A stretch of DNA of 64,000 nt from Chitinophaga eiseniae. GTDB lineage: Bacteria; Bacteroidota; Bacteroidia; Chitinophagales; Chitinophagaceae. The position numbers and the translations under genes are program-made. The stretch covers positions 1-64,000 of the forward strand of contig NZ_JABAHZ010000009.1 in assembly GCF_012641265.1 (NCBI RefSeq), in the 5' to 3' direction. Below are positions 53,218 through 63,754 of the stretch, piece by piece; positions within the stretch are counted from its first letter, which is position 1, and the number at the start of each line of letters is the position of its first letter. A model generated the notes under the pieces. That model worked only from the letters and a program-made list of their open reading frames with translations, was not told the origin of the DNA and ran no database searches.

Positions 53218-54633
53218 TTAGTTAATGAATGGGAAAATTTCTTTTGCATGTTTGTTTTTTACCAGCACGGCATTCATGTCATACTTCATCACTACCACGC
53301 CTGCGGCCTTATCATAGGTAAAGTCATCCATGCCGCGTTGCAGCGGGATAAACGCAGGAATCTGTGCCTTCACATATGCTGCTGTAACATTCGGATTATT
53401 CTGCTGTTCTGTTTGTGATACGGGGAACTTAATACCCAGATCCGTCATCCGGCGGCCTTCTGCCATAAAAATTTCCTGGCGCAGGCGGTAAAGAATATAT
53501 AACAGCTGATCTTCGGTAACGGCAGCATCGAGGTCATTGGCGGTCACCATGGTGCCGGAAACCGTATATACCTTAACGTTACCCGCTTTCCGGTCGAGTA
53601 CATAATTACTACGCAAGGTGTCTTCAGCACTGAAACGAACCTTTACTGCGGTGAGCGGATAGTCGTTCCTGTTACCACCATTCCTTGTTTCCTTTTTATC
53701 ATCCACCATGGTAAAGGGCCTGTTGGCTACTACCTGCAACAGCTGCTTCAGGGTATTTCTTCCCAGGGAGATGTTACCGCCGGAGAGCTGCGTTTCAGCG
53801 AGAATCAGCCACGCTTCTTCTGCTTTTACGATGGTCACTGGTTTCTGGTCGCTGGCAGCAAGACCGGTATGGAAATATTTAGGGTCCAGGAAATCGAGGC
53901 GGGGCAGCGGGGCAAACTCATTGTTCGTTGAGGAGAACAGGTAAGTCTGCATATCGTTTGACACACCGTTTACGCCATCATATTTCACCTGGCGGAGCAA
54001 AGTCGTGCTGGAGGTAGCGTCCTGGGCAAACTTCGCCGCATTGGCCGCATCGCCCAGGGCATAGTAAGTCCTGGCTTTCAGCAGCGTGTATGCTTTTTTC
54101 TCATCAGCATCCGGTTGCAACGCCAAAGCCCTATCCAGCATATCCAGCGCAAGCCTGAAATGTTCTGCCGGTTTGAGCACCGGTCCCAGGTTGCTGCCGG
54201 GAAGCCCCACAAACAACTCTCCGCTCAACAGGTGAGCGAATGCACCACTGAAATATACCTCCGCAGAGTCGGCAGCGGTACTGTTGGGATCAGCGGGCAG
54301 TACTTTCGACAGCCCATATTCCGACATGGTACGCAGGCGATGTACCTGTATCTGCAGGTTATTTACGTCCACATCAAAATAATCGATCTGGGGTATATCA
54401 AATACTTTACTGCTAAGCGTACGGTTATTAAAATAGTTGTCGGATACCAGTTCCGTGGATACTACCACCTGGTTCATAGTCAGCGCCAGCTGACGTTTCA
54501 AGCCCGTCACCCAACTGCTCGCAGCATTGGGATTAGCAATAAATACGGGTTCTGTTACATTCGGATTCAACACTGAACAGCTGCTGAATGCCAGCGCGCC
54601 AGCTGATACTATAGTGAGGATATATCTTTTCAT
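53218..54633 (-). CDS. SusD/RagB-like outer membrane lipoprotein
   Basis: The protein has 471 residues. A lipoprotein signal ends at Cys19 (AFSSCSVLNP), which anchors it to the outer membrane. The body has the SusD helical arrangement with TPR-like repeats (AYTLLKARTYYALGDAANA) and a C-terminal part (LLYILYRLRQEIFMAEGRR). It binds the substrate and hands it to the SusC channel. It lies 10 bp after the SusC gene. Confidence 0.88.
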   Translation of the reverse strand: MKRYILTIVSAGALAFSSCSVLNPNVTEPVFIANPNAASSWVTGLKRQLALTMNQVVVSTELVSDNYFNNRTLSSKVFDIPQIDYFDVDVNNLQIQVHRLRTMSEYGLSKVLPADPNSTAADSAEVYFSGAFAHLLSGELFVGLPGSNLGPVLKPAEHFRLALDMLDRALALQPDADEKKAYTLLKARTYYALGDAANAAKFAQDATSSTTLLRQVKYDGVNGVSNDMQTYLFSSTNNEFAPLPRLDFLDPKYFHTGLAASDQKPVTIVKAEEAWLILAETQLSGGNISLGRNTLKQLLQVVANRPFTMVDDKKETRNGGNRNDYPLTAVKVRFSAEDTLRSNYVLDRKAGNVKVYTVSGTMVTANDLDAAVTEDQLLYILYRLRQEIFMAEGRRMTDLGIKFPVSQTEQQNNPNVTAAYVKAQIPAFIPLQRGMDDFTYDKAAGVVVMKYDMNAVLVKNKHAKEIFPFIN

Positions 54634-54643
54634 GATGGTAGTC

Positions 54644-57600
54644 TTAGAAGTTTAAACGTAAAGTGCCCAGGAATTGACGCGGCGCCGAATAGGTAGCATA
54701 AGAGATACCGCCTGTGGTAGCTCCTCCCTGCCCTTGTGCGCTTCCGCTGATAGTTGCTTCCGGATCAAAGGAGGAAGTGGCGAAATTCAACGGGTTCACG
54801 GCAGAGAAGCTAACGGTAGCAGATTTCACTACTTTGCGGAGCGTATATGGCTTCCAGGAATAGCTGCATCCAATCAGCCTGATCTTCAGGTAATCGGTTT
54901 TCTCGGTAAACATATTCGTGAAGTTCAACCAGTTGGTCCGTTTGTTCTTGTCAATTTCTGCCTGCGGAATGCCTTCATTGTCTGCGCCGTAATTGAAGCG
55001 GAACTGGCGGTCGAAAGAGTTGGCATAAGCACCTTTTTGATAGTCACCGTTGGCAAAGAAATTAAATTGTTTGTAGCGCAGGTTAATGCCCAGGCTACCG
55101 AAGAGGTTGGGAATGGTAGTTCCCAGGTTCTGCTGGGCCAGGGTTGACTGCAATACGCCATCGGCGCCAAATATGCCGTAGTTACCACGGAGGAAACCGA
55201 TAGGATAACCTTCCTGCACCACGGTTTGAATGGTACGGGCACTGAATCCATTGATGTTGAATGGCGCCGCACCGGCTGCATATTCCACGTTATTGTATAA
55301 AGTATTCAGGGAAACGTTCACGCGAAGCGTCACGTCTTTTTGATCGATGGGAATGCCGGTGAGGCTGAACTCCCAGCCGCGGTTGAGTATCTTGCCCACA
55401 TTGTAGAGCTGAGAGACTGATTCTCCCGAAGAAGGTGTTGGCGGCACGCTAAATAGTGCTCCTTTCGTAAGTGCATTGTACCATCCGGCAGATACCAGCA
55501 GACGATCTTTCAAAAAGCCCATGTCTACGCCCACCTCAAAGGTGGCTGTTTTCTCCGGCTTCAGGTTGTCGTTACCAGGTTGTCCAAAAAATGCAGCCTG
55601 TTCGTTATTGTATCCCTGGAAAGCGATGGTGCGTTCATTTGCAAAGGCGGTTGGCAGGTTACCCGCAATACCGAATCCACCACGCAATTTAGCAGACGAT
55701 ATTACACGCGCCATCCGCTCAAACCATGGCTCTGCACTGGGGATATAAGAGATACCCACTTTGGGATAATACTGTACGCCAATGTTACGGCCAAAAGCAG
55801 GATTACCGTCGCCGCGCAGCCCCAGATCCAGAAAGAGCTTATTTTTAAATCCTATGTTTTCCTGCACGTAAACACCCCAGTTCACCATTTCCAGGTAAAA
55901 CTCATCGCTGGTTTTAACGGTGGCATCCTTGATATTCTGCGCGCCATCGCGGATATTGCTTCCATTGTAAGCGATCTGCTGGTCTTCATTGCGGAAAAAC
56001 TGCGTACCGGCGGTTGTTACGAAGGAGAAATCACCGGTTTTAAATTCGTGCTGACCATTCAGTTCCAGCGTAAGGCCCAGGTATTTGCGATCGTTATTGT
56101 TAACGCTACCCTGGTTTTTTACCGGGTTTCCGCTGGTAAAGGAAAGATACTGGTTGGTGGTGATCACCTGGTTTTTCTGTACCCGGTAGTCGATACCGCC
56201 GGTAGCTTTAATCACCAGGTTTTTCAGCGGACGGTATTTGAATGACTGCGAGGTTTGAAAACGGTTAACGACAATATCATTATCCTGTAAACGTTCTGCT
56301 TCGCGCACATAGTCCTTCATACGCTGGAAGGCGGTATCAGACAGTTCATCTATCTTAGGGTTAAACATAGGTCCTGTGATGGCTGAAGCGCCGCTTTCGG
56401 TAAACCACAATCCTGTATAGCCGCCCTGGTTGCCATTTCTATTGCGTTTGTACTGGTTATTTACATAAGTAAAGGAGCTTTCATAAGTTACCTTCTCTCC
56501 CAGTCCCGCGCGGAAACCCGTGCTGAAGTCTATCTTCTTGTTCCTGTTCTGGTTAAAAATTTCGGTACCCTGGGAGTTGAGATAGTTACCGGAAAAGCTG
56601 TATCCAAACTTATCACCACCACCGTTCAAACCAATATGGTGCTTCTGGAAAAAACCAGTCTGCATCAGCAGTTCCTTAGTACGTTTAAAATGGAGGAAGT
56701 CAGCCGTTGGCGTTTCTACGCCCATCTGTGTTTCCACGTTAATGGCCGTATTATCGGCCCCACCTTTTTTGGTAAAAATCTGGATAACGCCGTTGGCCGC
56801 ATCGGAACCATAGAGGGTGGTAGCGGCGCCTCCATTAATATATTCTATCTTGTCGATATTATCCATCGGTATATCTGCAATGGCGCTGATAGCAGCTCCC
56901 TGCGCGCTTCCGCCACCCATGGCCGACACCGTGTTAAGGTTATCCATTCTTACGCCATCCACATAAATGATCGGTGTTGAATTGATGAAGGCAGAGTTCA
57001 CGCCCCGGGCACGGATGAGCGATGTCGCGCCTGATTGTCCGCCGGTCAATTTAATCTGTGCGTTGGGAAGACGCGACTGTAACAGCTGGTCTATTCTCCC
57101 CGCAGGCACATCTTCAATATCCCTGCTGCCGATGCTCACAATGTTCGAGGACAAACGGCGACGGGAAATATCCACGCCCTGGCCGGTTACCACTACCTCA
57201 TCAAGCCCGAGCCGGTCTTCTTCCAGCTGTATTTGCAGGTTAGCCGCTTTATTTTTATTGATAGCAATTTCCTGTTTTTTAAACCCAAGGAAATACACCA
57301 CCAGCGTAGCTTCTTCTTTACCAGCAGGGAAGCTCAGTGAAAACCGGCCATCAATATCGGTTTGCGTACCGGTAGAACTACCTTTGATACTGATGCTTAC
57401 ACCAGGAAGTGATTCCCTGGTTTTACCATCAATGACACGCCCCGTAATTTTTATATTCTGTTGCTGGCCATTAGCCTGGATCAGGAGGTATTTGTCGTTG
57501 ATCTGCACTACATCTACCGGGAAAGAGCTCAGCAACTCTTTTAAAACAGCTGATACAGTTTTATTCGTGGCGCTGTAACTCACTTTACTATTTGCCGGAA

Positions 57601-57838
57601 TTGCCGCCACGTCGTAGCCAATCGTCAGCGACGACTGCTTCTCTATCAGCTGCAATACTTGCTTCATAGATAAGTCCTTTGCCGTTACATTTACCTTAAT
57701 CGTTTCCATTGACTGCCCGTCCATACTGGTGGCAGACGCCAAACAGGTGGATAAGCATGCGAGAAAGAGTGTTAGCCTCATTTTTAAGGAAAAAAGAGTT
57801 TGGACCGGTTTCATACAACCGGTGTAAAAATTTCTCAT
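54644..57838 (-). CDS. SusC/RagA-like TonB-dependent receptor
   Basis: The protein has up to 1,064 residues; starts at 57838, 57814 and 57781 are possible. The order is signal peptide, STN domain (about 50-120), carboxypeptidase-regulatory-like domain (KITGRVIDGKTRESLPGVSI), plug with the RagA motif (VVVTGQGVDISRRRLSS, INGGAATTLYGSDAANG) and a large barrel ending in LGTLRLNF. The STN domain couples it to the nearby FecR anti-sigma factor. It works with the SusD lipoprotein in TonB-driven uptake. Confidence 0.95.
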   Translation of the reverse strand: MRNFYTGCMKPVQTLFSLKMRLTLFLACLSTCLASATSMDGQSMETIKVNVTAKDLSMKQVLQLIEKQSSLTIGYDVAAIPANSKVSYSATNKTVSAVLKELLSSFPVDVVQINDKYLLIQANGQQQNIKITGRVIDGKTRESLPGVSISIKGSSTGTQTDIDGRFSLSFPAGKEEATLVVYFLGFKKQEIAINKNKAANLQIQLEEDRLGLDEVVVTGQGVDISRRRLSSNIVSIGSRDIEDVPAGRIDQLLQSRLPNAQIKLTGGQSGATSLIRARGVNSAFINSTPIIYVDGVRMDNLNTVSAMGGGSAQGAAISAIADIPMDNIDKIEYINGGAATTLYGSDAANGVIQIFTKKGGADNTAINVETQMGVETPTADFLHFKRTKELLMQTGFFQKHHIGLNGGGDKFGYSFSGNYLNSQGTEIFNQNRNKKIDFSTGFRAGLGEKVTYESSFTYVNNQYKRNRNGNQGGYTGLWFTESGASAITGPMFNPKIDELSDTAFQRMKDYVREAERLQDNDIVVNRFQTSQSFKYRPLKNLVIKATGGIDYRVQKNQVITTNQYLSFTSGNPVKNQGSVNNNDRKYLGLTLELNGQHEFKTGDFSFVTTAGTQFFRNEDQQIAYNGSNIRDGAQNIKDATVKTSDEFYLEMVNWGVYVQENIGFKNKLFLDLGLRGDGNPAFGRNIGVQYYPKVGISYIPSAEPWFERMARVISSAKLRGGFGIAGNLPTAFANERTIAFQGYNNEQAAFFGQPGNDNLKPEKTATFEVGVDMGFLKDRLLVSAGWYNALTKGALFSVPPTPSSGESVSQLYNVGKILNRGWEFSLTGIPIDQKDVTLRVNVSLNTLYNNVEYAAGAAPFNINGFSARTIQTVVQEGYPIGFLRGNYGIFGADGVLQSTLAQQNLGTTIPNLFGSLGINLRYKQFNFFANGDYQKGAYANSFDRQFRFNYGADNEGIPQAEIDKNKRTNWLNFTNMFTEKTDYLKIRLIGCSYSWKPYTLRKVVKSATVSFSAVNPLNFATSSFDPEATISGSAQGQGGATTGGISYATYSAPRQFLGTLRLNF

Positions 57839-57951
57839 CTTTGTAGTGTTTTTTAATGTTAGCCGTTAAAAAATACTGTGCCCTTTAACAGGTCGCAGCT
57901 TGTAACCGGGGATGTTGGTAGCACCTCCGGTTTCTTTTTTCAGATTACGCT

Positions 57952-58902
57952 TTAGTGTCCATAAGTCTTACTGTATATGTTGATTTGACGCGCTGCATTT
58001 TTATAGGTGATGCCAGTCAGGCCGGCGAGTACATGGAGTATATTAGTAAGTTTCTCCTGCCGGAAAACAATGCTGTATCGTATGGTATCCGCCGCAGTGC
58101 TATACAGGCGGATCTTATCGGGATATTGTCTGCTTATTTCTGCTACTATCTCTGGTAAAGTATTGCCATTAAAGCTCAGTATTCTTTTCTGCCATTGCCC
58201 TATTACCTGCGGGTCTTCAAAACCCTTCACCACGCTGCCGGTGCTGGTGCTGTACTGTAATGTTTCGTGCTGCTTTAACAAACTGGCATGTTCCCCGTCT
58301 TCATTAATCATTACCTTCACACCTCCACTGGCTACAGCAATCTTTGCCAGCTGTTCATTGGGATAGGCGCGGATATTGAAGGCAGTACCCACCACGGTAG
58401 TGGTGAGCTGCTTATAGTGTACGCGGAAAGGACGATTGGGATCCGATTTTACGTCAAAAAAAGCTTCCCCTTCCAGGGAGAGGTTGCGCGCTGTTTTCCC
58501 AAAGGCTGCATCAATACTAAGTCTGCTGCCTGCATTGAGTACCACAATACTACTGTCGGGGAGCACTATCCGCCGGGTAACGGCGTTTCCTGTTTGTACA
58601 ATTTCCGGAGCGGCATCGGACGTACGGTACAAGTATCCTGCAACACCCACCACCGCCAATACTGCGGCCGCATAGGAAAGCCATCGTCTTAACGGCTTTA
58701 CCGGTGCTGTAGCAGCATGTACCTGCTGAAGTATAGATTTTTGCAGAGCAGCCCTCTCCTCCTCTGACAGCCCGCTTTGCGCACTATCAGGCAATTGATC
58801 ATACCAATGGTTTACCCGCTTGTTTTCTTCAGCAGTGGTTTGTTGCAGCAGGTATCGCTTCAACAAAGACTTAATATCGTTGGGCTGTTTGAATTGGTCC
58901 AT
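57952..58902 (-). CDS. FecR-family anti-sigma factor
   Basis: The protein has 316 residues. The N-terminal sigma-binding part is followed by a transmembrane helix near 87-107 (WLSYAAAVLAVVGVAGYLY), a FecR domain (IVLPDSSIVVLNAGSRLSI, LEGEAFFDVKSD) and a C-terminal DUF4974-like domain. It is located between the sigma factor and the SusC gene, and should relay the receptor signal to that sigma factor. Confidence 0.9.
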   Translation of the reverse strand: MDQFKQPNDIKSLLKRYLLQQTTAEENKRVNHWYDQLPDSAQSGLSEEERAALQKSILQQVHAATAPVKPLRRWLSYAAAVLAVVGVAGYLYRTSDAAPEIVQTGNAVTRRIVLPDSSIVVLNAGSRLSIDAAFGKTARNLSLEGEAFFDVKSDPNRPFRVHYKQLTTTVVGTAFNIRAYPNEQLAKIAVASGGVKVMINEDGEHASLLKQHETLQYSTSTGSVVKGFEDPQVIGQWQKRILSFNGNTLPEIVAEISRQYPDKIRLYSTAADTIRYSIVFRQEKLTNILHVLAGLTGITYKNAARQINIYSKTYGH

Positions 58903-58968
58903 ACCATAAGAATCTGCTACAGGAAGGCAAAGTACCGCGAAAGTATGTTACGGAATTATTAAGGAATT

Positions 58969-59565
58969 TTAATTAGACAGCGAGAGCAATAACATTAATG
59001 TGCCCAGGTAGTGGCCATTTTCGTGCAGGCGCGTACGCAAGGTTCTAAGCGCCAGGGTAATATTATTCTTAACGGTTTGTTCAGAGAGCGAGAGCTTTAA
59101 GGCTATGTCTTTCATACTCATATTAGCCTCGCGGCTGAGCAGGTAGGGTGTTCTAAGCCTTTCCGGCAGGAGACTCACTTCCTCCCGGATACAGTGTTCC
59201 AGCTCCTTCAGGTAAATTTTAGATTCAAAATTGTCCTCTTTTTCATAGTCGGCGGCTTGTTCCAGTAATATATCGTTGTACACCGTGGTACCTGGTTTCG
59301 CAAAATAATCGATGATGGTGTACCTGGCAGCCTGGTAGAGATATGCATTCAACCGTCCATTGTCGCCCACGTAAAGACGTTCACGCGAATTCCAGCAGCT
59401 GATAAAAATATCCTGGACCATATCCTGGGCATCTGCGCTCTGCCTTATCCTGGATTTTATATATATGAATATTTCCTCCCAATATCGATTCACCAGGTTA
59501 GTGAAAGCAGCATGATTCCCCTCTTGAATCAGTGATAACAACTGACGGTCCGTTAGCTTTTCCAT
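58969..59565 (-). CDS. ECF sigma factor (FecI-like)
   Basis: The protein has 198 residues. Sigma region 2 (NLVNRYWEEIFIYIKSRI, AQDMVQDIFISCW) and region 4 (SLPERLRTPYLLSREANMS, LSLSEQTVKNNI) are present. It is the first gene of the minus-strand SusC/D locus and probably drives that operon when the receptor engages substrate. The FecR gene starts 66 bp downstream. Confidence 0.92.
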   Translation of the reverse strand: MEKLTDRQLLSLIQEGNHAAFTNLVNRYWEEIFIYIKSRIRQSADAQDMVQDIFISCWNSRERLYVGDNGRLNAYLYQAARYTIIDYFAKPGTTVYNDILLEQAADYEKEDNFESKIYLKELEHCIREEVSLLPERLRTPYLLSREANMSMKDIALKLSLSEQTVKNNITLALRTLRTRLHENGHYLGTLMLLLSLSN

Positions 59566-59633
59566 ATCGGGGGCAAACTTAATATCCAGATATGAACTGA
59601 ATATTAAGTTGCTGTTTTAAATGAAATGCAGTT

Positions 59634-61445
59634 TTACTGCCCCACCGCATCACTCAACGCTGCTACCAGCGCCCTTCCTTTATCTACATCTCCCGTAATC
59701 TTCTCTTCATTAAAATCATGTTCCTTAGCGAAAACTCCCAGATGCTGCTCCAGGGCCTGCCAGGCACGCTTCGCCGCCTTGCTGCCGGATGCTGCCACCT
59801 GCGCTTTCAGGATACGGATCTTTTCGTAATCCACAATTCCTTCACGTAGTTTCTCGAACCGGATACAACTATTGCCACCGGGATATACCAGGAAACAATC
59901 GCCCGCCGGCCATCCACCAAAACGGGCATCCCGCACCGGGTCTTCCGGCCATCCGTCGTAGGCCCAGCGCAGGAAGCCATCGTAGCCACGCGCAAAGGAA
60001 TACCAGCTGATCCAGCGCCCTTCGATCGGGGGAGAAAATACAAAGTTGTTGGGCACCGGCGGATTACAGCATACATAAAAAGTAGTGGTAGCCCCCCGGG
60101 CGCTTCGTTGCCGTTGCTGGGCGTCTGTAGGTTCTTTGCCGTACAGGTAACAGTAGTCATCGAGTAAGGTGTCTAACTCTTTGTGCCAGTTACCCGCATA
60201 AGTGATACGCCATTGGGGAGAATGCTTCTTTATCACTTTGATGGCGGCCAATGTTTGCTCCATCTCATTTTCATTGATGCCCAGGTAAGTCTTGTTAAAC
60301 CAGCCTTTCTTTTCCAGGTGTGCCTTCAGGTCATTTAAGAAATCATGCCAGCGGGTGCGGTACACGGCTGTTCCCGGCGCCCATTGTTCATAAACATAAT
60401 TGCCGGTGGCCGCATCGGTATAACGGAAACGGTTACCCCAGGGAACGGGCGTATAGATAGTGATGGCTTTGTCGATACCCAATGCCATGGCCATTTCTAC
60501 ATATTCGTCGAAGATGCGGTAGTCATATTTCCAGGAGTCGTCCCTCTCCTTAATCCAGGTGATCATGCCTCCCTCTATCATATAGGAATTATCTGACCAG
60601 GGGGAATGTACGCCATAGGTGGTAATGTATTTACCGCCGGCATCGGCATATAGTTGCAGGTGTTTTTTCAACAACGCCTTGTGCTCGGCCGACCATGGCT
60701 CCAGGTGATTGGCCCAGGCCACCGTCCAGGGGTTCTGCCAGAGATCCAGGCGGTATTGCCAGTCGTGCGGCGGCGGCAGTAGCTGCCGTTGCACCCTGAT
60801 CTTCATATATAGTGTATCGGTATACCGTTCAGTATGTACCAACACTTTTCCGGTGTATTGCCCCGGCGCTGCATCTGCAGGTACATCGAGTGAAAGCCAT
60901 ACCGGCCGGGTCGTTCTGCCTGGCAGGTCGAACCGGTCGAAGTCTTCAAACCGGTCCGGCATCAGGAAACCTTGTTTATAGGGCGTTCCCTCGCAGGTAG
61001 CATCTTTGGCTCCATAAGGATAGTTGGATAATACATAGCGCACTAAATGCAGTTTGGTGTGCTGGTGATGAATCACCTTCCCATTTTCATTGATGAGATC
61101 ACCCACGGTAAACCGCACCTGGCGCAGGCTGTCGGGCGACCATACCAGCAATTGTGCATTCAGCCTTTCATTTTTCCAGCCGGTAGCTTCCCAGGTGGCA
61201 GTCACCTTTTGCGATGGTACTGCTGTTCTGAAATAAGCCTGTTCCGTGGAACCGAAAGCCACATGCAACCCGCTTCCCTGGCCCTTCCAGGCAGCGGAAT
61301 CTACCAGCTCATCAAACGTATATTCCGGCTGATAATGTGGGGCCAGCGCCGGTAAATGGGCAGCATCTATTTGCCCGGAGTGTTGTGCAAAAGCTGTTGC
61401 TGAAACCAGGCAACCTATGATGGTTAATTTCTTCACGCGCTTCAT
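59634..61445 (-). CDS. DUF4091 glycoside-hydrolase-like secreted protein
   Basis: The protein has 603 residues. A signal peptide (to about residue 20) precedes a beta domain and a TIM-barrel-like domain with DUF4091 features: KGWFNKTYLGINENEM, FVCCNPPVPNNFVFSP-like pattern and GWPAGDCFLVYPGG near the C-terminus, then LREGIVDYEKIRIL. DUF4091 proteins include glycoside hydrolases acting on complex glycans; the substrate here is unknown. It may work with the neighbouring oxidoreductases. Confidence 0.82.
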   Translation of the reverse strand: MKRVKKLTIIGCLVSATAFAQHSGQIDAAHLPALAPHYQPEYTFDELVDSAAWKGQGSGLHVAFGSTEQAYFRTAVPSQKVTATWEATGWKNERLNAQLLVWSPDSLRQVRFTVGDLINENGKVIHHQHTKLHLVRYVLSNYPYGAKDATCEGTPYKQGFLMPDRFEDFDRFDLPGRTTRPVWLSLDVPADAAPGQYTGKVLVHTERYTDTLYMKIRVQRQLLPPPHDWQYRLDLWQNPWTVAWANHLEPWSAEHKALLKKHLQLYADAGGKYITTYGVHSPWSDNSYMIEGGMITWIKERDDSWKYDYRIFDEYVEMAMALGIDKAITIYTPVPWGNRFRYTDAATGNYVYEQWAPGTAVYRTRWHDFLNDLKAHLEKKGWFNKTYLGINENEMEQTLAAIKVIKKHSPQWRITYAGNWHKELDTLLDDYCYLYGKEPTDAQQRQRSARGATTTFYVCCNPPVPNNFVFSPPIEGRWISWYSFARGYDGFLRWAYDGWPEDPVRDARFGGWPAGDCFLVYPGGNSCIRFEKLREGIVDYEKIRILKAQVAASGSKAAKRAWQALEQHLGVFAKEHDFNEEKITGDVDKGRALVAALSDAVGQ

Positions 61446-61481
61446 TTAAAATGTGACAGTTGCAGGGGCGTGCTCTATTGC

Positions 61482-62024
61482 TTACGACCACGCCGTTTCT
61501 CCATTATAGGCAACACACCCTTCGTATTTCTCCGGCACAGGAAGGTAGCGTAGTACCTGTGTAGCGCCGGCCTTAGAAGTAAAGAAACCCAGTAAGGTCA
61601 GTTGCTTCATGAGTGTAAAATAATGAGGCGCATCGTCTTTGTTATGTTGACGCTTTGCTGCTTCATCGATGCCGGTGAGCAGCGATTGCTTTTGTTCCGT
61701 AGAAAGTTGTATAAAAGGCTGCTTAAACTTTTCTTTTGACGCCGTATTCAATTGTGTAATTCCCTGTTTCAATAACTGCTGTTGCGTGTTATCATAACAA
61801 TCAGCGGCATACAAGGCCATGAACTTACCCACTTCAGCGTCTTTCGCTCCCGGCGTACTGGTGCGGGGAATAATAGTTTCCGCCACCTCGTCCAAAAAGG
61901 TGATATCATTATTGCTGAAAAGAGGCCCCTTTTGTTCTTTACATCCGGAGAGAAACAGCTCGCCGCCAACAAATGCTGCCCCGGTCAGCACGGCGATCGT
62001 TTTGATTAATTCGCGACGGTCCAT
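61482..62024 (-). CDS. Gluconate 2-dehydrogenase subunit 3 family protein
   Basis: The protein has 180 residues. It starts with a twin-arginine-like signal (MDRRELIKTI) and a lipobox-like Cys near residue 28 (LSGCKEQ). The body (FLDEVAETIIPRTSTPGAKDAEVG, then helical repeats) matches the gluconate 2-dehydrogenase subunit 3 family, which accompanies GMC-type flavoenzymes. Its stop is followed 36 bp later by the DUF4091 gene, and it starts directly after the stop of the GMC gene. Confidence 0.88.
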   Translation of the reverse strand: MDRRELIKTIAVLTGAAFVGGELFLSGCKEQKGPLFSNNDITFLDEVAETIIPRTSTPGAKDAEVGKFMALYAADCYDNTQQQLLKQGITQLNTASKEKFKQPFIQLSTEQKQSLLTGIDEAAKRQHNKDDAPHYFTLMKQLTLLGFFTSKAGATQVLRYLPVPEKYEGCVAYNGETAWS

Positions 62025-63725
62025 TTACAACGCTCCTTTTTTTAGCTGATCCACTGCATAGTTAGCAGCTCTCGCGGTTAATGACATATAGAGAATAGAG
62101 GGACTCTGGTTGCCCGTACTTGTCATACAGGCGCCGTCCGTCACGAATACATTTTTACAATGATGTAACTGGTTCCATTCATTCAGTAAGGAAGTAGCAG
62201 GATCTTTCCCCATGCGTGCCCCACCCATTTCGTGTATATCCAGTCCCGGCGGCTGATGGTTGTCGTTCACCACTATATTCTTAGCGCCTGCGGCGGTGAG
62301 CATGGCTTTTCCCTGTTCAATAAAATCCTTTACCATCCGGTCATCATTGTCGTCATAATCTACGGAGGTGATCAGCAAAGGAATGCCCCATTCATCTTTT
62401 TTATCTTTGCTCAGCCTTACATGGTTGCTTTCCTTGGGAATGGTTTCGCCCTGCATATACATATAAGCGCCCCATTTCCCCGGTTTGCTGATCGCTTCTT
62501 TGAACCCAGGGCCTACTGCAGCCGGCATGTTTTTGTCGCTTAACTTTTCGCGGTAAGCAGCGCTGAAGATGACGTAGCCACCCACAAAATCCGTGTCTTT
62601 TTCATACACGTTGCGGAAGTTGGGAATAATACATTCCGACGGTTTAGATACCTTATAGTACTTATCTTCAAAGCCGTCGAACTCCCCGCTCATGCCAGCC
62701 CGGTAATTATGAAAGCAAATATATTTCCCCAGCAACCCGTTGTCATTCCCCAACCCATTCGGAAACCGTTTGGAGGTAGAGTTCAGTAAAATAAGATTGG
62801 TATTTAAGGCGGAGGCATTGAGAAAAATAATCTTTGCATGGAATACCGTCGCTTCTTTTGTTTTGGCGTCGATTACTTTTACACCTGTGGCCTTACCAGA
62901 TTGCTCATCATAAATAATAGAATGCACTACGGAAAAAGGCCGTATGGTGAGGTTTCCTGTTTTTTCCGCCCACGGAAGTGTGGATGCGTTGGAGCTAAAG
63001 TAGCCGCCAAAGGGGCATCCACGCATGCAAAGATTGCGGCTTAAACACTGGCGATGCTGTTCTTTTTGAATCTCCTGCGGCAGCGTTACCTGGGCCCACC
63101 TGCCGGATACATAGTGGCGATTGAACTTATCTTTCACCACATCGCTTATATGCTCCTCTACACAATTCAATTCAAATGCTGGCTGGAATTCTCCATCCGG
63201 CATCGTAGCAATGCCTTCTTTGTTTCCACAAACGCCAATGAATTTTTCGACGTGGCTATACCAGGGCGCAATATCTTCGTAGCCAATGGGCCACTCAATC
63301 CCATACCCATAGCGATGCGGGGCGGTAAAGTCCATTTCGCTCCAGCGGGCGCAGGCCCGTCCCCATATGAGCGATTTTCCGCCTACCTGGTACCCGCGTA
63401 TCCATTCAAAAGGTTTTTCCTGGATATAGGGATGATCGGCATCTTTTACAAAAAAATGTGCGGTGCTGTCGTCATATCCTGCCGCCCTGCTGATATAAGG
63501 ATTGGCCTTCAGTACCTCTTTCGGCACAGCGCCGCGGTACTTAAACTCCCAGGACGGCGTATTGGCCGTAGGATAGTCCTTTACATGTTCCACATTTCTC
63601 CCCCGTTCCAACACCAATGTTTTCATTCCTTTTTCACACAACTCTTTCGCAGCCCAGCCTCCGCTGATACCACTACCAATCACAATGGCATCAAAATGCT
63701 TGGCAGCATCTGTATTATCGGCCAT
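62025..63725 (-). CDS. GMC-family FAD-dependent oxidoreductase
   Basis: The protein has 566 residues. FAD-binding [17 protein letters not shown] near residue 20, [14 protein letters not shown], and C-terminal HEMGGARMG and [13 protein letters not shown] are the GMC motifs. With the subunit 3 protein encoded directly downstream it forms a membrane-associated sugar or polyol dehydrogenase, in Bacteroidota often acting at C3 of glycosides. No signal peptide is evident, so export would depend on the Tat signal of the partner. Confidence 0.9.
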   Translation of the reverse strand: MADNTDAAKHFDAIVIGSGISGGWAAKELCEKGMKTLVLERGRNVEHVKDYPTANTPSWEFKYRGAVPKEVLKANPYISRAAGYDDSTAHFFVKDADHPYIQEKPFEWIRGYQVGGKSLIWGRACARWSEMDFTAPHRYGYGIEWPIGYEDIAPWYSHVEKFIGVCGNKEGIATMPDGEFQPAFELNCVEEHISDVVKDKFNRHYVSGRWAQVTLPQEIQKEQHRQCLSRNLCMRGCPFGGYFSSNASTLPWAEKTGNLTIRPFSVVHSIIYDEQSGKATGVKVIDAKTKEATVFHAKIIFLNASALNTNLILLNSTSKRFPNGLGNDNGLLGKYICFHNYRAGMSGEFDGFEDKYYKVSKPSECIIPNFRNVYEKDTDFVGGYVIFSAAYREKLSDKNMPAAVGPGFKEAISKPGKWGAYMYMQGETIPKESNHVRLSKDKKDEWGIPLLITSVDYDDNDDRMVKDFIEQGKAMLTAAGAKNIVVNDNHQPPGLDIHEMGGARMGKDPATSLLNEWNQLHHCKNVFVTDGACMTSTGNQSPSILYMSLTARAANYAVDQLKKGAL

Positions 63726-63754
63726 ACATAAAAATTTTATTGGTTATTCATTGA

